Part shown: positions 1-7,587 of the stretch, in pieces
Position numbering within the stretch: position 1 is the first letter of the stretch
Layout: every line of letters begins with the position of its first letter
Assembly: GCA_014138725.1 (NCBI GenBank)
Contig: JACJID010000002.1
Span: forward strand, 1,956,129-2,020,128
DNA from: Kutzneria viridogrisea
GTDB taxonomy: Bacteria; Actinomycetota; Actinomycetes; Mycobacteriales; Pseudonocardiaceae
DNA: 64,000 bases
Reading direction: 5' to 3'
Notes under the pieces: generated by a model
Told to the model about the DNA's origin: nothing
What the model saw: only the letters and a program-made list of their open reading frames with translations
The model's database searches: none
Translations under genes and position numbers: made by a program

Positions 1-150
1 CACCGCATGCCGCACTCGGAGCAGCGCGCCATGCACCGTGAGTTCCACCAGGAGCGGCGCGAGCAACACCGGGAAATGCGCGAGCAACACCGGGAGTTGC
101 GCGACCGTCTGCGGGACCGCCGCAGGGAACTTCGCCGCGGCGACCGCTGA
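1..150 (+). CDS. C-terminal end of a charged protein, cut by the window edge
   Basis: Only the last 49 codons are present, reading in frame 1 from the first base to a TGA at 148-150. The visible part is almost entirely His, Arg, Glu and Gln, with a repeated EQHRE-type unit, and looks like a highly charged helix or linker tail. The family cannot be named from this fragment. It ends 17 bases before the next gene, which has its own -10 element, so the two are probably transcribed separately. Confidence 0.55.
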   Translation, partial: HRMPHSEQRAMHREFHQERREQHREMREQHRELRDRLRDRRRELRRGDR

Positions 151-154
151 GCCG

Positions 155-160
155 TAGAGT
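155..160 (+). promoter_or_regulatory. -10 element (TAGAGT) of a leaderless transcript
   Basis: TAGAGT fits the actinobacterial TANNNT -10 pattern and ends 7 nt before the GTG at 168. No Shine-Dalgarno sequence precedes that GTG. The spacing puts the transcription start at or next to the start codon, so the DUF1707 gene is probably translated from a leaderless mRNA. No clear -35 is visible. Confidence 0.5.
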
Positions 161-167
161 CCTTGTC

Positions 168-536
168 GTGGACGACCTCCGCGTCGGTGACGCCGAGCGC
201 CAGCAGGCCCTGGCAGACCTCGGCGTGCACATGCGGGACGGTCGGCTGGGCATCGACGAGTACGGGGACCGCGCGGCCAGGCTGGCCACCGCCCGCACCC
301 GCGGCGAGGTGATCGCGCTGTTCACCGACCTGCCCGATCCCCGACCCGAGTTCATGCCCGTGGACCTCGTGCGCAGGCGGGGCTTCACGATGTCCCGCCG
401 GGCGCTCGTGCCGGTGATCGGGCTGGTGTGGGTCGCCGCGATCCTGGGTGGGCTGGAACTGCGGCTGTTGTGGCTGATCCCGCTGGCGATCGCCGTCACC
501 CTGGTGCTCAACGGGATGGCGCGGGGCAACCGGTGA
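168..536 (+). CDS. DUF1707 (SHOCT-like) membrane protein
   Basis: This 122-residue protein opens with a DUF1707 domain (residues 1-55), with the typical pattern RVGDAERQ...L..HM.DGRL...EY.DR...A..ART. A hydrophobic C-terminal half (about residues 75-118) probably forms two short membrane spans. DUF1707 proteins are common in actinomycetes, but their biochemical role is unknown. The GTG start is chosen because the DUF1707 motif begins at once and a -10 element lies 7 nt upstream. The TGA overlaps the GTG of the following HAD-like gene by 4 bases, so the two are translationally coupled. A second DUF1707 protein is encoded at 29080. Confidence 0.85.
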   Translation: MDDLRVGDAERQQALADLGVHMRDGRLGIDEYGDRAARLATARTRGEVIALFTDLPDPRPEFMPVDLVRRRGFTMSRRALVPVIGLVWVAAILGGLELRLLWLIPLAIAVTLVLNGMARGNR

Positions 537-1174
537 CCCGACCCTCACTGCTGCTGCTCGACCTGGACGGGGCGGACGCGGAAGCACTGGACCTGGTGCG
601 CGCGGCCCGTCGGCGGTGCCGGGTGGTCCGGTTCGCGAACAGCCCGGAACGTGCCAGGCTCGACCCCGAGGTGGACGCGGTCGTGTCCAGCGCACGAATC
701 GGTGTGGCCAAACCAGATCCGGAGGCGTTCCGCCGCGCGCTGAGGGTGTTGCAGCACTCCGTGTCGGCCACCCTGCTCTGCGACGAGGACCCCGAGAACG
801 TCGCAGCGGCAAGGGGTCTGGGCATCGACGCGGCCCACGTGCCGACCGCGAGGGCCCTGCGGGAAGCGCTCTCCGCGCGCGGCCTGCTCGACGAACAGTC
901 CACTGTGGATCACGATCAGTCCGAACAGGACGGTGCGCTGATCGTGTTGTCCGACAAGGAGGACGCCCACCGGCTGGCGGCCGAGCTGGAACAGTCGGGC
1001 TGGGCGCCCTGCGCGGTGCACCGGGACATGCTGGCCGGCGAGGACGACGCCGAGGACGCGGACTGGGTGGTCGAGCTGCGCACCGCCCCGGACGGAACCC
1101 CGGCGGGCGCGCACCTCGCGGAGCTGACCGAGCTGGCCGACCGCGAAGAGGGCTTCGTGACCGGCATGAATTAG
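533..1174 (+). CDS. Degenerate HAD-like domain joined to an RraB-like domain
   Basis: The 213-residue product starts at the GTG overlapping the previous stop codon (GTGA). Residues 1-105 resemble the second half of a HAD phosphatase: a LLLLDLDG start, AKPDPEAF and LLCDEDPENVAAARGLGI. However, the segment is short and the catalytic Asp box is incomplete (DLDGAD), so catalysis is doubtful. The C-terminal 75 residues, after a linker, have the shape of an RraB-type domain: an N-terminal acidic strand, a central W-V-V-E-L strand and a final LADREEGF helix. RraB binds RNase E in enterobacteria. Both assignments are by eye, and the combination is unusual. It is probably co-expressed with the DUF1707 gene and the GNAT gene 3 nt downstream. 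Confidence 0.5.
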   Translation: MTRPSLLLLDLDGADAEALDLVRAARRRCRVVRFANSPERARLDPEVDAVVSSARIGVAKPDPEAFRRALRVLQHSVSATLLCDEDPENVAAARGLGIDAAHVPTARALREALSARGLLDEQSTVDHDQSEQDGALIVLSDKEDAHRLAAELEQSGWAPCAVHRDMLAGEDDAEDADWVVELRTAPDGTPAGAHLAELTELADREEGFVTGMN

Positions 1175-1177
1175 CGT

Positions 1178-1705
1178 GTGCGCGTGGAACCGGTCGAGAT
1201 CAACGCGGGCAGCTACTACCTGCGGCACCTGCGCGCCGACGACCGGGTGGACGACCGCCCGGCGATCCTCGCGGCGTTCTCCGACCCGGTCAGCCTGCGC
1301 TGGCTCAGCCACCGGGTGGACACCCTGCGGGACGCGGGCGACTACGTGGCCCTGCGGGCCCGGGAGTGGGCCGAGGACCGGCGCTGCTCCTGGGCGGTGG
1401 CCCACCAGAACACCGGGGAGCTGCTCGGCGAGGTGGGCCTGAAGGACCTGGACCTGGCGGTGGGCACGGCCGAGGCGGCGTGCTGGACGGTGCCGGAGCA
1501 CCGGGGCCGGGGCGTGGTCAGCGAGGGACTGGCCGCGGCGCTGCGCTTCGGCGGCGGCGCGCTGGGGCTGCGCAGGGTCGAGTACCACTTCGAGGACGGC
1601 AACACGGCCTCGCGCCGGGTCGCCGAGAAGTGCGGGTTCGGCTTCGACCGGACGATCGATCGCAAGAGCGGCCGCGTGCACGTCTGGACCTTGCGGCTAC
1701 CGTAG
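1178..1705 (+). CDS. GNAT N-acetyltransferase, RimJ/RimL-like
   Basis: This 175-residue protein has the RimL-type GNAT layout: an N-terminal strand with YYLRHLRADD, and an acetyl-CoA binding segment in the HRGRGVVSEGLAAALRFG region (positions 109-126), which fits the Q/RxxGxG/A motif. The final part (RVEYHFEDGNTASRRVAEKCGF) is the strand-helix in which the Asn-x-x-S/A motif positions the acceptor. It should acetylate an amine, but the substrate cannot be predicted. It begins 3 nt after the preceding stop. A second GTG lies two codons downstream and is an equally possible start. Confidence 0.85.
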   Translation: MRVEPVEINAGSYYLRHLRADDRVDDRPAILAAFSDPVSLRWLSHRVDTLRDAGDYVALRAREWAEDRRCSWAVAHQNTGELLGEVGLKDLDLAVGTAEAACWTVPEHRGRGVVSEGLAAALRFGGGALGLRRVEYHFEDGNTASRRVAEKCGFGFDRTIDRKSGRVHVWTLRLP

Positions 1706-1711
1706 GCGCCC

Positions 1712-2302
1712 ATGCGACGAGGGCTGTTCGTGCTGTGCGCCGCGCTGGCCGTGGGCGGCTGCTCCGCGACGGGTCCCGACCCGGCCAACCAGGCGCTCAC
1801 CGCGGGCCCGACCACGAGTCCGCCGACGACCACCTCGGTGCCGCTGACCATGCCGCCGCGCCCGAGGGACATCCCGCTGGACAAAGTGGCGCCCTGCGAG
1901 ATCCTGAGCAAGGACCAGCGCAAGCGGCTGAGCCTGGACACCACGCCCACCCCGTACACCGACAGCGACCTCAAGGCCAGGGCCTGCACGATCCGCGGCA
2001 CCTACAGCGGGGCGGTCGCACGCCTGGCGCTGGTCACCACCGAGGGCGTGCAGCTGTGGATCTCCGACGAGGCCCAGGTGGAGGCCAAATCCGCCACGAT
2101 CGTGGGATTTCCGGGACTGATCGTGCGCACTCCGGGCCTGACCACGCTCTGCAACGTGGAGGTGGACCTGGCCGAGGGCCAGTTCCTGGACGTGCTCTTC
2201 CGCGATGGCGGTGGGGCGCAACCGATCCCACAAGATGATCTTTGCCTTGGCGCGCAACGGGTCGCGGAGGCCGCCGTGACCAGTCTGTCCACTTCGAGAT
2301 AA
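1712..2302 (+). CDS. DUF3558 lipoprotein
   Basis: This 196-residue lipoprotein has a signal peptide (MRRGLFVLCAALAVGGC) with the lipidated Cys at position 17, followed by a Thr/Pro-rich linker. A DUF3558 domain follows: PLDKVAPCEILSKDQRKRL near the start, a second Cys in RACTI and a third in TLCNVEV. DUF3558 lipoproteins are widespread in Pseudonocardiales and are often encoded next to ESX-type secretion genes, as here with the WXG100/PPE/EspG-like trio that follows. A TACCGT element spans the end of the GNAT gene 8 nt before the ATG and may give a leaderless transcript. Function is unknown. Confidence 0.85.
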   Translation: MRRGLFVLCAALAVGGCSATGPDPANQALTAGPTTSPPTTTSVPLTMPPRPRDIPLDKVAPCEILSKDQRKRLSLDTTPTPYTDSDLKARACTIRGTYSGAVARLALVTTEGVQLWISDEAQVEAKSATIVGFPGLIVRTPGLTTLCNVEVDLAEGQFLDVLFRDGGGAQPIPQDDLCLGAQRVAEAAVTSLSTSR

Positions 2303-2420
2303 GGGCCACCCCGCCGGCCGATTGACAAACCCACCAGTAGGGATGTCACGCTGACCACAGCTCGCCGCTACGCAGGGTCGCTACAGTGTGTGGCCCCACA
2401 CCCCGCACGGGAGGTCGCAA

Positions 2421-2789
2421 GTGCCGCAACGGACGTCCCCGGCACCGGATCCGGCCGCGGTGCTGGCCGGCAGTTTCCGGGTCGATCCCGCCGCGATCCC
2501 GAACCTGCGCAAGGTGTTCACCACCGCGCTGGTGAAGCTGGACAGGCAGATCGAGATGGCCGTGTCCGACGTGCGGATCCGGCCGTGGGCCGGTGACCCG
2601 GTCAGCGAGCAGGCGGCCGCCGACTTCAACGAGCACGCCTACGGCGGGGGTGGCTCCGCGCTGGACTCCCTGCAGGCCTACCAGCGCCAGCTCAAGGGCG
2701 CGCTGGACGCGTTGACGCAGGTGGAGCAGCAGTACCACCAGGTGGAGCACGACAACACAAAGCTGATCAACGGCCAGGGCGGGTGCTGA
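2421..2789 (+). CDS. WXG100-like helical protein of a type VII cassette
   Basis: The 122-residue product is predicted to be mainly helical, with no membrane segments. A helix around VDPAAIPNLRKVFTTALVKL, a short turn containing PWAGDPVSEQAAADFN and a second long helix (SLQAYQRQLKGALDALTQVE) resemble the hairpin of ESX substrates, although a strict WXG is replaced by W-A-G. The GTG at 2421 is preferred over an upstream in-frame GTG at 2388, because GGGAGG lies 6 nt before it. Its stop overlaps the ATG of the PPE-like gene. Position and shape suggest it is the small partner of that protein. Family assignment is moderate. Confidence 0.65.
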   Translation: MPQRTSPAPDPAAVLAGSFRVDPAAIPNLRKVFTTALVKLDRQIEMAVSDVRIRPWAGDPVSEQAAADFNEHAYGGGGSALDSLQAYQRQLKGALDALTQVEQQYHQVEHDNTKLINGQGGC

Positions 2790-3583
2790 TGTCCGGTGAC
2801 TTCCGCTGGCAGGGGTACACCCACCAGGAGCTGTACGACGCGCTGAACTCCGGCCCGGGACCGGCCGCCGCGGCCACCCCGGCCAGCCGCTGGGCCGAAC
2901 TGTCCGGCACCCTCGCGGAGATCAACAACGACCTGTTGCGCGGGGTGTCCGACTCCACGACGGGCTGGACCGGGTCCGCGGCCGAGCGGGCACGGGAGGG
3001 CATCGGCCCGCTGGCCAGCTGGGCGGCGCAGGCCCACGCGGGTGCCGAGGCGATGCGCAGCAGCACCGAGTTGCAGGCCGAGCACCTGAGCGCGGCCCGC
3101 GCCGACATGCCGGTGCCGGTCCCGGCCACCCCGGAGCAGCCCACCGACCTGCTCGGCGGGCTGCGGCAACTGTTCGCGGGGCAGATCGACGCCGAGATCG
3201 CCGAGGCGGCCCACCAGGCGGCCACCACCAGGGCGTACGAGGTGATGAACACCTACCAGACCAGCACCGCGAGCAACACCGGCACGCTGACCCCCTTCGC
3301 ACCGCCGCCGCAGGTCGTGGCGGGTGCCGCCGCGCCCGAGCGGTCCACCGGTGATCCGTTCGCGGTACCGAGCCCGCTGGGCACCAGGCCGGTGGGCGCC
3401 AGTGCCCCGGCGCAGCGACGGGCGCCCGCGGCCACGCGCTCCGCGCCGGTGGTGCCGGGGCAGCGTCCTGGCGGCCAGTCGTCCAGCCCGGCCGAGCCCG
3501 AGCGCGGCAACTACCTGTTCGCCGCGGACGGCCTGTTCGGGGACAGCCACGCCGTGGTGCCGCCGGTGCTTGGCGAGCACTGA
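2789..3583 (+). CDS. PPE-like protein
   Basis: The 264-residue product starts at the ATG that overlaps the preceding TGA (TGATG). Residues 1-155 form a PPE-type helical domain: FRWQGYTHQELYDALNSG, then a helix with SDSTTGWTGSAAERAREGIG, where W-T-G replaces the WXG turn, and a helix covering LASWAAQAHAGAEAMRSS. The rest is Pro/Ala-rich and low in complexity, ending with NYLFAADGLFGDSHAVVPPVLGEH. That ending is typical of the exported tails of Pseudonocardiales PPE-domain proteins. PPE proteins are secreted by ESX/type VII systems as heterodimers with a helical partner, presumably the product of the preceding gene. Confidence 0.75.
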   Translation: MSGDFRWQGYTHQELYDALNSGPGPAAAATPASRWAELSGTLAEINNDLLRGVSDSTTGWTGSAAERAREGIGPLASWAAQAHAGAEAMRSSTELQAEHLSAARADMPVPVPATPEQPTDLLGGLRQLFAGQIDAEIAEAAHQAATTRAYEVMNTYQTSTASNTGTLTPFAPPPQVVAGAAAPERSTGDPFAVPSPLGTRPVGASAPAQRRAPAATRSAPVVPGQRPGGQSSSPAEPERGNYLFAADGLFGDSHAVVPPVLGEH

Positions 3584-3585
3584 GC

Positions 3586-4359
3586 ATGTCGCTGACCATC
3601 TCGGCGCTGGAGTTCGACGTGCTCTGGGAGCACCTCAGGTTCGACCAGCCGCCGCTGGCACTGCACGTGCCCTCACCGGGCAAGACCTACACCGAGCGGG
3701 CCGAGCTCGCCGACGCCGTGTGGGACTCGCTGGCCGAACGCGGACTCGTCGGCGGCAGCTCCGGCATCGACCCCGCGCTGGTCGACCTGCTGTGCCTGCT
3801 CGACCGCCCGCAGTACGAGATCGACGCCCGGCTGTGGATCGGGCAGGGCGTGCGGGCCGTGGCCGCCGCGAAGGGCCAGGACGGGGTGCTGGCCGTACTC
3901 ACCGAGGACACGCTCACCCTGCGGTCGATCATCGCCGAGGGCATGCCGCACGCCGTGCTGTCCCTGCTGCCCGACCTGCCCGCGGGCCCCGGCTACTCGG
4001 TGAGCGTGCCCAGCGCCGAACTGGACGCCGCCGTGGAGCAGACCAGCACCCCGGACGACCTGGGCTGGGTGCTGCGCGACCACGGGGTGAGCCCGGCGGA
4101 CGCCGACGAACTCGGCGCGATGGTCACCGGGGTGCGGGCGCGCGGCCAGTTCGGCGCGGCGGCCCGCGACCGCTGGGGCAGGCGGCACCGGCCCGACCGC
4201 GTGGTCGGCTACTTCGACACGGTGCGGGGGCGCTACGTGCAGTTGCGGCGTGCCGAGCCGGGTGGGCAGGCGTGGAGCACCGTGGCGCCCGCCGACCAGC
4301 GCCGCCTGGGCCAGCACGTGGTCGACCTGGTCAACGAGGCCGCCGCCCTGGCCCACTGA
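3586..4359 (+). CDS. EspG-family type VII secretion chaperone
   Basis: This 257-residue protein starts 2 nt after the PPE-like gene. It has the EspG pattern: an N-terminal SLTISALEFDVLWEHLRF strand-helix, a central mixed region with DRPQYEIDARLW, and a C-terminal VGYFDTVRGRYVQLRR followed by a helical end. In mycobacteria EspG binds PE-PPE dimers in the cytosol and hands them to the ESX machine. Here it would serve the two upstream products. No ESX membrane components (EccB-E, MycP) are in the window, so secretion must rely on a locus elsewhere. Confidence 0.8.
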   Translation: MSLTISALEFDVLWEHLRFDQPPLALHVPSPGKTYTERAELADAVWDSLAERGLVGGSSGIDPALVDLLCLLDRPQYEIDARLWIGQGVRAVAAAKGQDGVLAVLTEDTLTLRSIIAEGMPHAVLSLLPDLPAGPGYSVSVPSAELDAAVEQTSTPDDLGWVLRDHGVSPADADELGAMVTGVRARGQFGAAARDRWGRRHRPDRVVGYFDTVRGRYVQLRRAEPGGQAWSTVAPADQRRLGQHVVDLVNEAAALAH

Positions 4360-4379
4360 CCACACCAGCCCACCGGCCC

Positions 4380-4474
4380 GCGAGTCCCGCCCAGCCGCAG
4401 CCGAGTCCCGCCCACCGGCCCGCGAATCCCGCCCAGGGGCACGCGAACCCCGCCCTCCGGCCCGCGAATCCCGC
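4380..4474 (+). repeat. Five 21-bp repeats, consensus GCGAGTCCCGC plus a 10-nt spacer
   Basis: Copies of GCGAGTCCCGC (one or two changes in some) start at 4380, 4401, 4422, 4443 and 4464, an exact 21-bp period. The block begins 20 nt after the EspG-like stop codon and reads in the sense direction of that gene. Because the period is 7 codons, all frames stay open and give heptapeptide repeats such as PPARESR. No start signal supports translation. The same family occurs at 4736, 29702 and 61348. Confidence 0.85.
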
Positions 4475-4552
4475 TTTGAGAGCCCTCTCCTGCCCTCCAC
4501 CCGACCCGCCCACCCCGTGCCCGCGTCTTCGCGCCGGTCTCTGGACCGCAGG

Positions 4553-4589
4553 CCGAAGATGATCACATCTGTCCAGTGATCATCTTCGG
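4553..4589. repeat. Perfect 14-bp inverted repeat in the centre of the gene-free block
   Basis: Arms CCGAAGATGATCAC (4553-4566) and its exact complement (4576-4589) enclose a 9-nt loop. Outside them CCGGTCTC and GTCTTCGC also find complements about 20 and 35 nt further out (GAGACCGG, GCGAAGAC). Most of the space between the EspG-like gene and glpD can therefore fold into one interrupted cruciform, flanked by the two oppositely oriented 21-bp repeat blocks. It may work as a bidirectional terminator; there is no T-run. I see no gene in 4360-4864. Confidence 0.75.
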
Positions 4590-4735
4590 ACAAGGGAAGA
4601 GACCGGACCAGAGCGAAGACGCCGCGATCCGGAGGATCGCCAAGAGCGAAGCGGGCACAGCCGTCCCCAGCGAACGCCCAAGCCCGCTCGGGAGAGCCCG
4701 CATCAGTCCAGCGGGCGACCCGAGCAACCCCGCGA

Positions 4736-4809
4736 GCGGGACTCACACCCCCGCGAGCGGGACTCACCCGCCGGAGAGCGGGACTCACACCCCCGCGAGC
4801 GGGACTCGC
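4736..4809 (-). repeat. Four 21-bp repeats, inverted copy of the block at 4380
   Basis: GCGGGACTCAC or GCGGGACTCGC starts at 4736, 4757, 4778 and 4799, again exactly 21 bp apart. On the minus strand these read GTGAGTCCCGC, so the block lies in sense orientation about 55 nt after the glpD stop codon. This mirrors the arrangement after the EspG-like gene. Units are nearly identical to one another, which suggests recent expansion. Confidence 0.85.
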
Positions 4810-4864
4810 GCACCAGGGAGCGCACCAGAGCCCGCATCAGTCCACCGGCGACCCGAGCACCCCC

Positions 4865-6622
4865 TCAGCTCACCGAGTCGAGCAGGTCCGGCCGGGCTTC
4901 CGGGGCCGCCGACCTGGCCTCGTCGGCCGCCTCGTCATCGGGCACGGTCTGCGAGGCGCGCTCGGCCTCGACCCGTGCGGTGTAGACCTCGACCTCGCGG
5001 GCGACCCGCTTGTCGTCCCAGCCGAGCACGCCCGCCATCAGCTTGGCGACCTGCTCCGCGCAGTCCACCCCGCGGTGCGGGTACTCGATCGAGATGCGGG
5101 TCCGCCGGGTGAGCGTGTCCTCCAGGTGCAGCGCCCCCTCGTGGCTGGCCGCGTACACGATCTCGACCTGGAGGTAGTCCGGGGCGGCGGGCAGCGGGCG
5201 CAGCAGTTCGGCGTCCTCGTCGGCCACGGCGAGTACCTCGTGCACCAGCGAGCCGTACCGGTCGAGCAGGTGCCGCACGCGGTACGGGTGCAGGCCGTAG
5301 CGGGCCGCCAGCTGATCTGCCTGATTGACCAGCGCGTGGTACCCGTCCGCACCCAGCAGCGGCACCTTGTCGGTGATCGAGGGCTGCAACCGCCCGGGCA
5401 GGTCGGCGGACGCGGCGTCCACGGCGTCGGCGGCCATCACCCGGTACGTCGTGTACTTGCCGCCCGCGATCGCGACCAGTCCCGGCGCGACCCGTGCCAC
5501 GGCGTGCTCGCGCGAGAGCTTGGAGGTTTCCTCGCTCTCACCGGCCAGCAGGGGCCGCAGCCCGGCGTAGACGCCCTCGATGTCCTCGTGGGTCAGCGGC
5601 GTGGCCAGCACGGTGTTGACGTGTTCGAGGATGTAGTCGATGTCCCGCTTGGTGGCGGCGGGGTGGGCCAGGTCGAGGTTCCAGTCGGTGTCGGTGGTGC
5701 CGACGATCCAGTGGTTGCGCCACGGGATGACGAACAGCACCGACTTCTCGGTGCGCAGGATCAGCCCGGACTCGGCGACGATCCGGTCGCGCGGCACCAC
5801 GATGTGCACGCCCTTGGAGGCGCGCACCCGGAACCGGCCGCGGCTGCCGGACAGCTTCTGGAGGTCGTCGGTCCACACCCCGGTGCAGTTGATCACCGCG
5901 TTGGCCTTGACCTCGGTCTCCCGGCCGTCCTCCACGTCCCGCACGCGCACGCCGGACACCCGGTCCGCCTCACGCAGGAAGCCGACCACCTGCGTGGACG
6001 TGCGCACCACGGCCCCGTAGTGCGCCGCGGTGCGGCCGACCATCATCGTGTGCCGGGCGTCGTCGGCCTGGGCGTCGTAGTACCGGATGCCGCCGATCAG
6101 CGCGTTGCGCTTGAGTGCGGGCACCATGCGCAGGGCGCCCGCCCTGGTCAGGTGCTTCTGACCGGGCACCGAGCGCGCGCCGCCCATGGTGTCGTACAGC
6201 AGCAGCCCGGCTGCGGTGTAGGGGCGTTCCCAGATGCGGTGGCTGAGCGGGTACAGGAAGCTGACCGGCTTCACCAGGTGCGGCGCGAGCCTGGTCAGCA
6301 TCAGCTCGCGCTCGCGCAGGGCCTCCCTGACCAGCCCGAACTCCAACTGCTCCAGGTAGCGCAGACCGCCGTGGAACAGCTTGCTGGACCGGCTGGAGGT
6401 GCCCGAGGCGAGGTCGCGCGCCTCGATCAGGGCGACCCGCAGGCCGCGGGTGGCCGCGTCCAGCGCGGTGCCCACCCCGACCACGCCCCCGCCGATGACG
6501 ACGAGGTCGAAGGTCTCGTTCTCCAGCCGCTGCCAGTCCCGCTCCCGTTCGTCCGTGCCGAGCCGTCCGGTCTGGGCGGCGTTGGAGCGCTCCACTGAAC
6601 CACGTGGTTTCCGGCTGGCCAC
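4865..6622 (-). CDS. glpD: Glycerol-3-phosphate dehydrogenase, aerobic (FAD)
   Basis: About 585 residues. It oxidises glycerol-3-phosphate to dihydroxyacetone phosphate at the membrane and passes electrons to menaquinone. The Rossmann FAD motif VVIGGGVVGVGTALDAATRG is near the N-terminus, followed by SSRSSKLFHGGLRYLE, ASKGVHIVVPRDR, IPWRNHWIVGTTDTDW and AIAGGKYTTYRVMA, all typical GlpD blocks. The C-terminal all-alpha domain is complete. The GTG at 6622 is chosen because GGGAGG lies 9 nt upstream; a GTG two codons earlier is possible. A TAGCGT -10 (minus strand, 6672-6667) could give a short leader. It is divergent from glpF-glpK, so glycerol uptake and use are grouped, and it corresponds to M. 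tuberculosis glpD2 in gene order. Confidence 0.95.
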   Translation of the reverse strand: MASRKPRGSVERSNAAQTGRLGTDERERDWQRLENETFDLVVIGGGVVGVGTALDAATRGLRVALIEARDLASGTSSRSSKLFHGGLRYLEQLEFGLVREALRERELMLTRLAPHLVKPVSFLYPLSHRIWERPYTAAGLLLYDTMGGARSVPGQKHLTRAGALRMVPALKRNALIGGIRYYDAQADDARHTMMVGRTAAHYGAVVRTSTQVVGFLREADRVSGVRVRDVEDGRETEVKANAVINCTGVWTDDLQKLSGSRGRFRVRASKGVHIVVPRDRIVAESGLILRTEKSVLFVIPWRNHWIVGTTDTDWNLDLAHPAATKRDIDYILEHVNTVLATPLTHEDIEGVYAGLRPLLAGESEETSKLSREHAVARVAPGLVAIAGGKYTTYRVMAADAVDAASADLPGRLQPSITDKVPLLGADGYHALVNQADQLAARYGLHPYRVRHLLDRYGSLVHEVLAVADEDAELLRPLPAAPDYLQVEIVYAASHEGALHLEDTLTRRTRISIEYPHRGVDCAEQVAKLMAGVLGWDDKRVAREVEVYTARVEAERASQTVPDDEAADEARSAAPEARPDLLDSVS

Positions 6623-6823
6623 GGCCACTCGCCTCCCTGACAACGACGCTGGTCCGACGGATCATCACGCTACCGGCATCGGCGCCCGCGCGCGGCTCCG
6701 AGCGAGTCGTTGTGCACTGCTCCGGCTGGCGCAGTGGGCGTGACCACCGTAGACAGTCCCTGTACCGCTAAGTAACGTCCGGGCTCCCGTTGCCACCGAG
6801 GCCAGCGGGGGTGGGGAGCAGGC

Positions 6824-7573
6824 ATGACCTACGGGGCAATCTTCGTGTGGGAGACGATCGGCACAGCGGTGCTGATCCTGCTGGGCACTGGCGTGGTGGC
6901 CAACGCTGTGCTGAAGAACACCAACGGCAACAACGGCGGCACATTGTTCATCAATGTGGGCTGGGGTTTCGCGGTGTTCACCGGTGCCAGCTTGGCCAGC
7001 CCGAGCGGAGCCCATCTCAACCCGGCGCTGACACTGGCGCTGGCCGTGGCGGACAAGGTCGGCTGGGACAAGGTGCCGTTCTACCTCGCGGGCCAGTTCC
7101 TCGGCGCGATCATCGGCGCCATGCTCTGCTGGGCCACCTACAAGCTCCAGTTCGACCGGCACGACGAGCCGCGCAACACGCTGGGCATCTTCTCCACCGC
7201 CCCGACCATCCGCGGCACGACCTGGAACCTGGTCACCGAGGTGATCGGCACGTTCGTGCTGGTCATCTGGGTGCTGCTCAGCCCGGCGGCCAAGACGGCA
7301 GGCACCGACGGCGTGCCGCAGTTCGGCAACTCGGCGCTGGGCTACGCCGGTGTCGCGTTCGTCGTGCTGGTCATCGGCACCTCGCTCGGCGGCCCCACCG
7401 GGTACGCCATCAACCCCGCGCGCGACCTCGGACCGCGCATCGCCTACGCCTTCCTGATGCCCATCCGCGGCAAGGGTCGTGGCGACTGGGGCTACTCCTG
7501 GGTGCCGGTGCTCGGCCCCGTCGTCGGCGGCGTGCTCGCCGCCCTGCTCTACCTCGTGCTGCCCACGTCCTGA
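6824..7573 (+). CDS. glpF: Glycerol uptake facilitator (aquaglyceroporin)
   Basis: This 249-residue MIP-family channel has six membrane spans and two half-helices. Its NPA boxes are HLNPALT and [10 protein letters not shown]. The Asp directly after the second NPAR is the residue that separates glycerol facilitators from water channels. It should let glycerol and other small polyols diffuse in. The start ATG follows a GGGGAG-like RBS. glpK follows 14 nt downstream, so the pair forms an operon, and glpD is divergent. The roughly 200-nt region upstream presumably contains the promoter, but no operator was recognised. Confidence 0.95.
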   Translation: MTYGAIFVWETIGTAVLILLGTGVVANAVLKNTNGNNGGTLFINVGWGFAVFTGASLASPSGAHLNPALTLALAVADKVGWDKVPFYLAGQFLGAIIGAMLCWATYKLQFDRHDEPRNTLGIFSTAPTIRGTTWNLVTEVIGTFVLVIWVLLSPAAKTAGTDGVPQFGNSALGYAGVAFVVLVIGTSLGGPTGYAINPARDLGPRIAYAFLMPIRGKGRGDWGYSWVPVLGPVVGGVLAALLYLVLPTS

Positions 7574-7587
7574 AGGGGAACAACCCG

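Noticed and set aside
616..2238. Plus-strand open frame across the HAD-like, GNAT and DUF3558 genes
   Set aside because: It overlaps three supported genes in another frame and has only Gly/Arg/Ala-rich composition.
4250..4579. Open frame with PPARESR heptapeptide repeats over the 21-bp block
   Set aside because: The repeat period is a multiple of three, so all frames remain open. No RBS or start is found, and the block is also seen after other genes in other frames.
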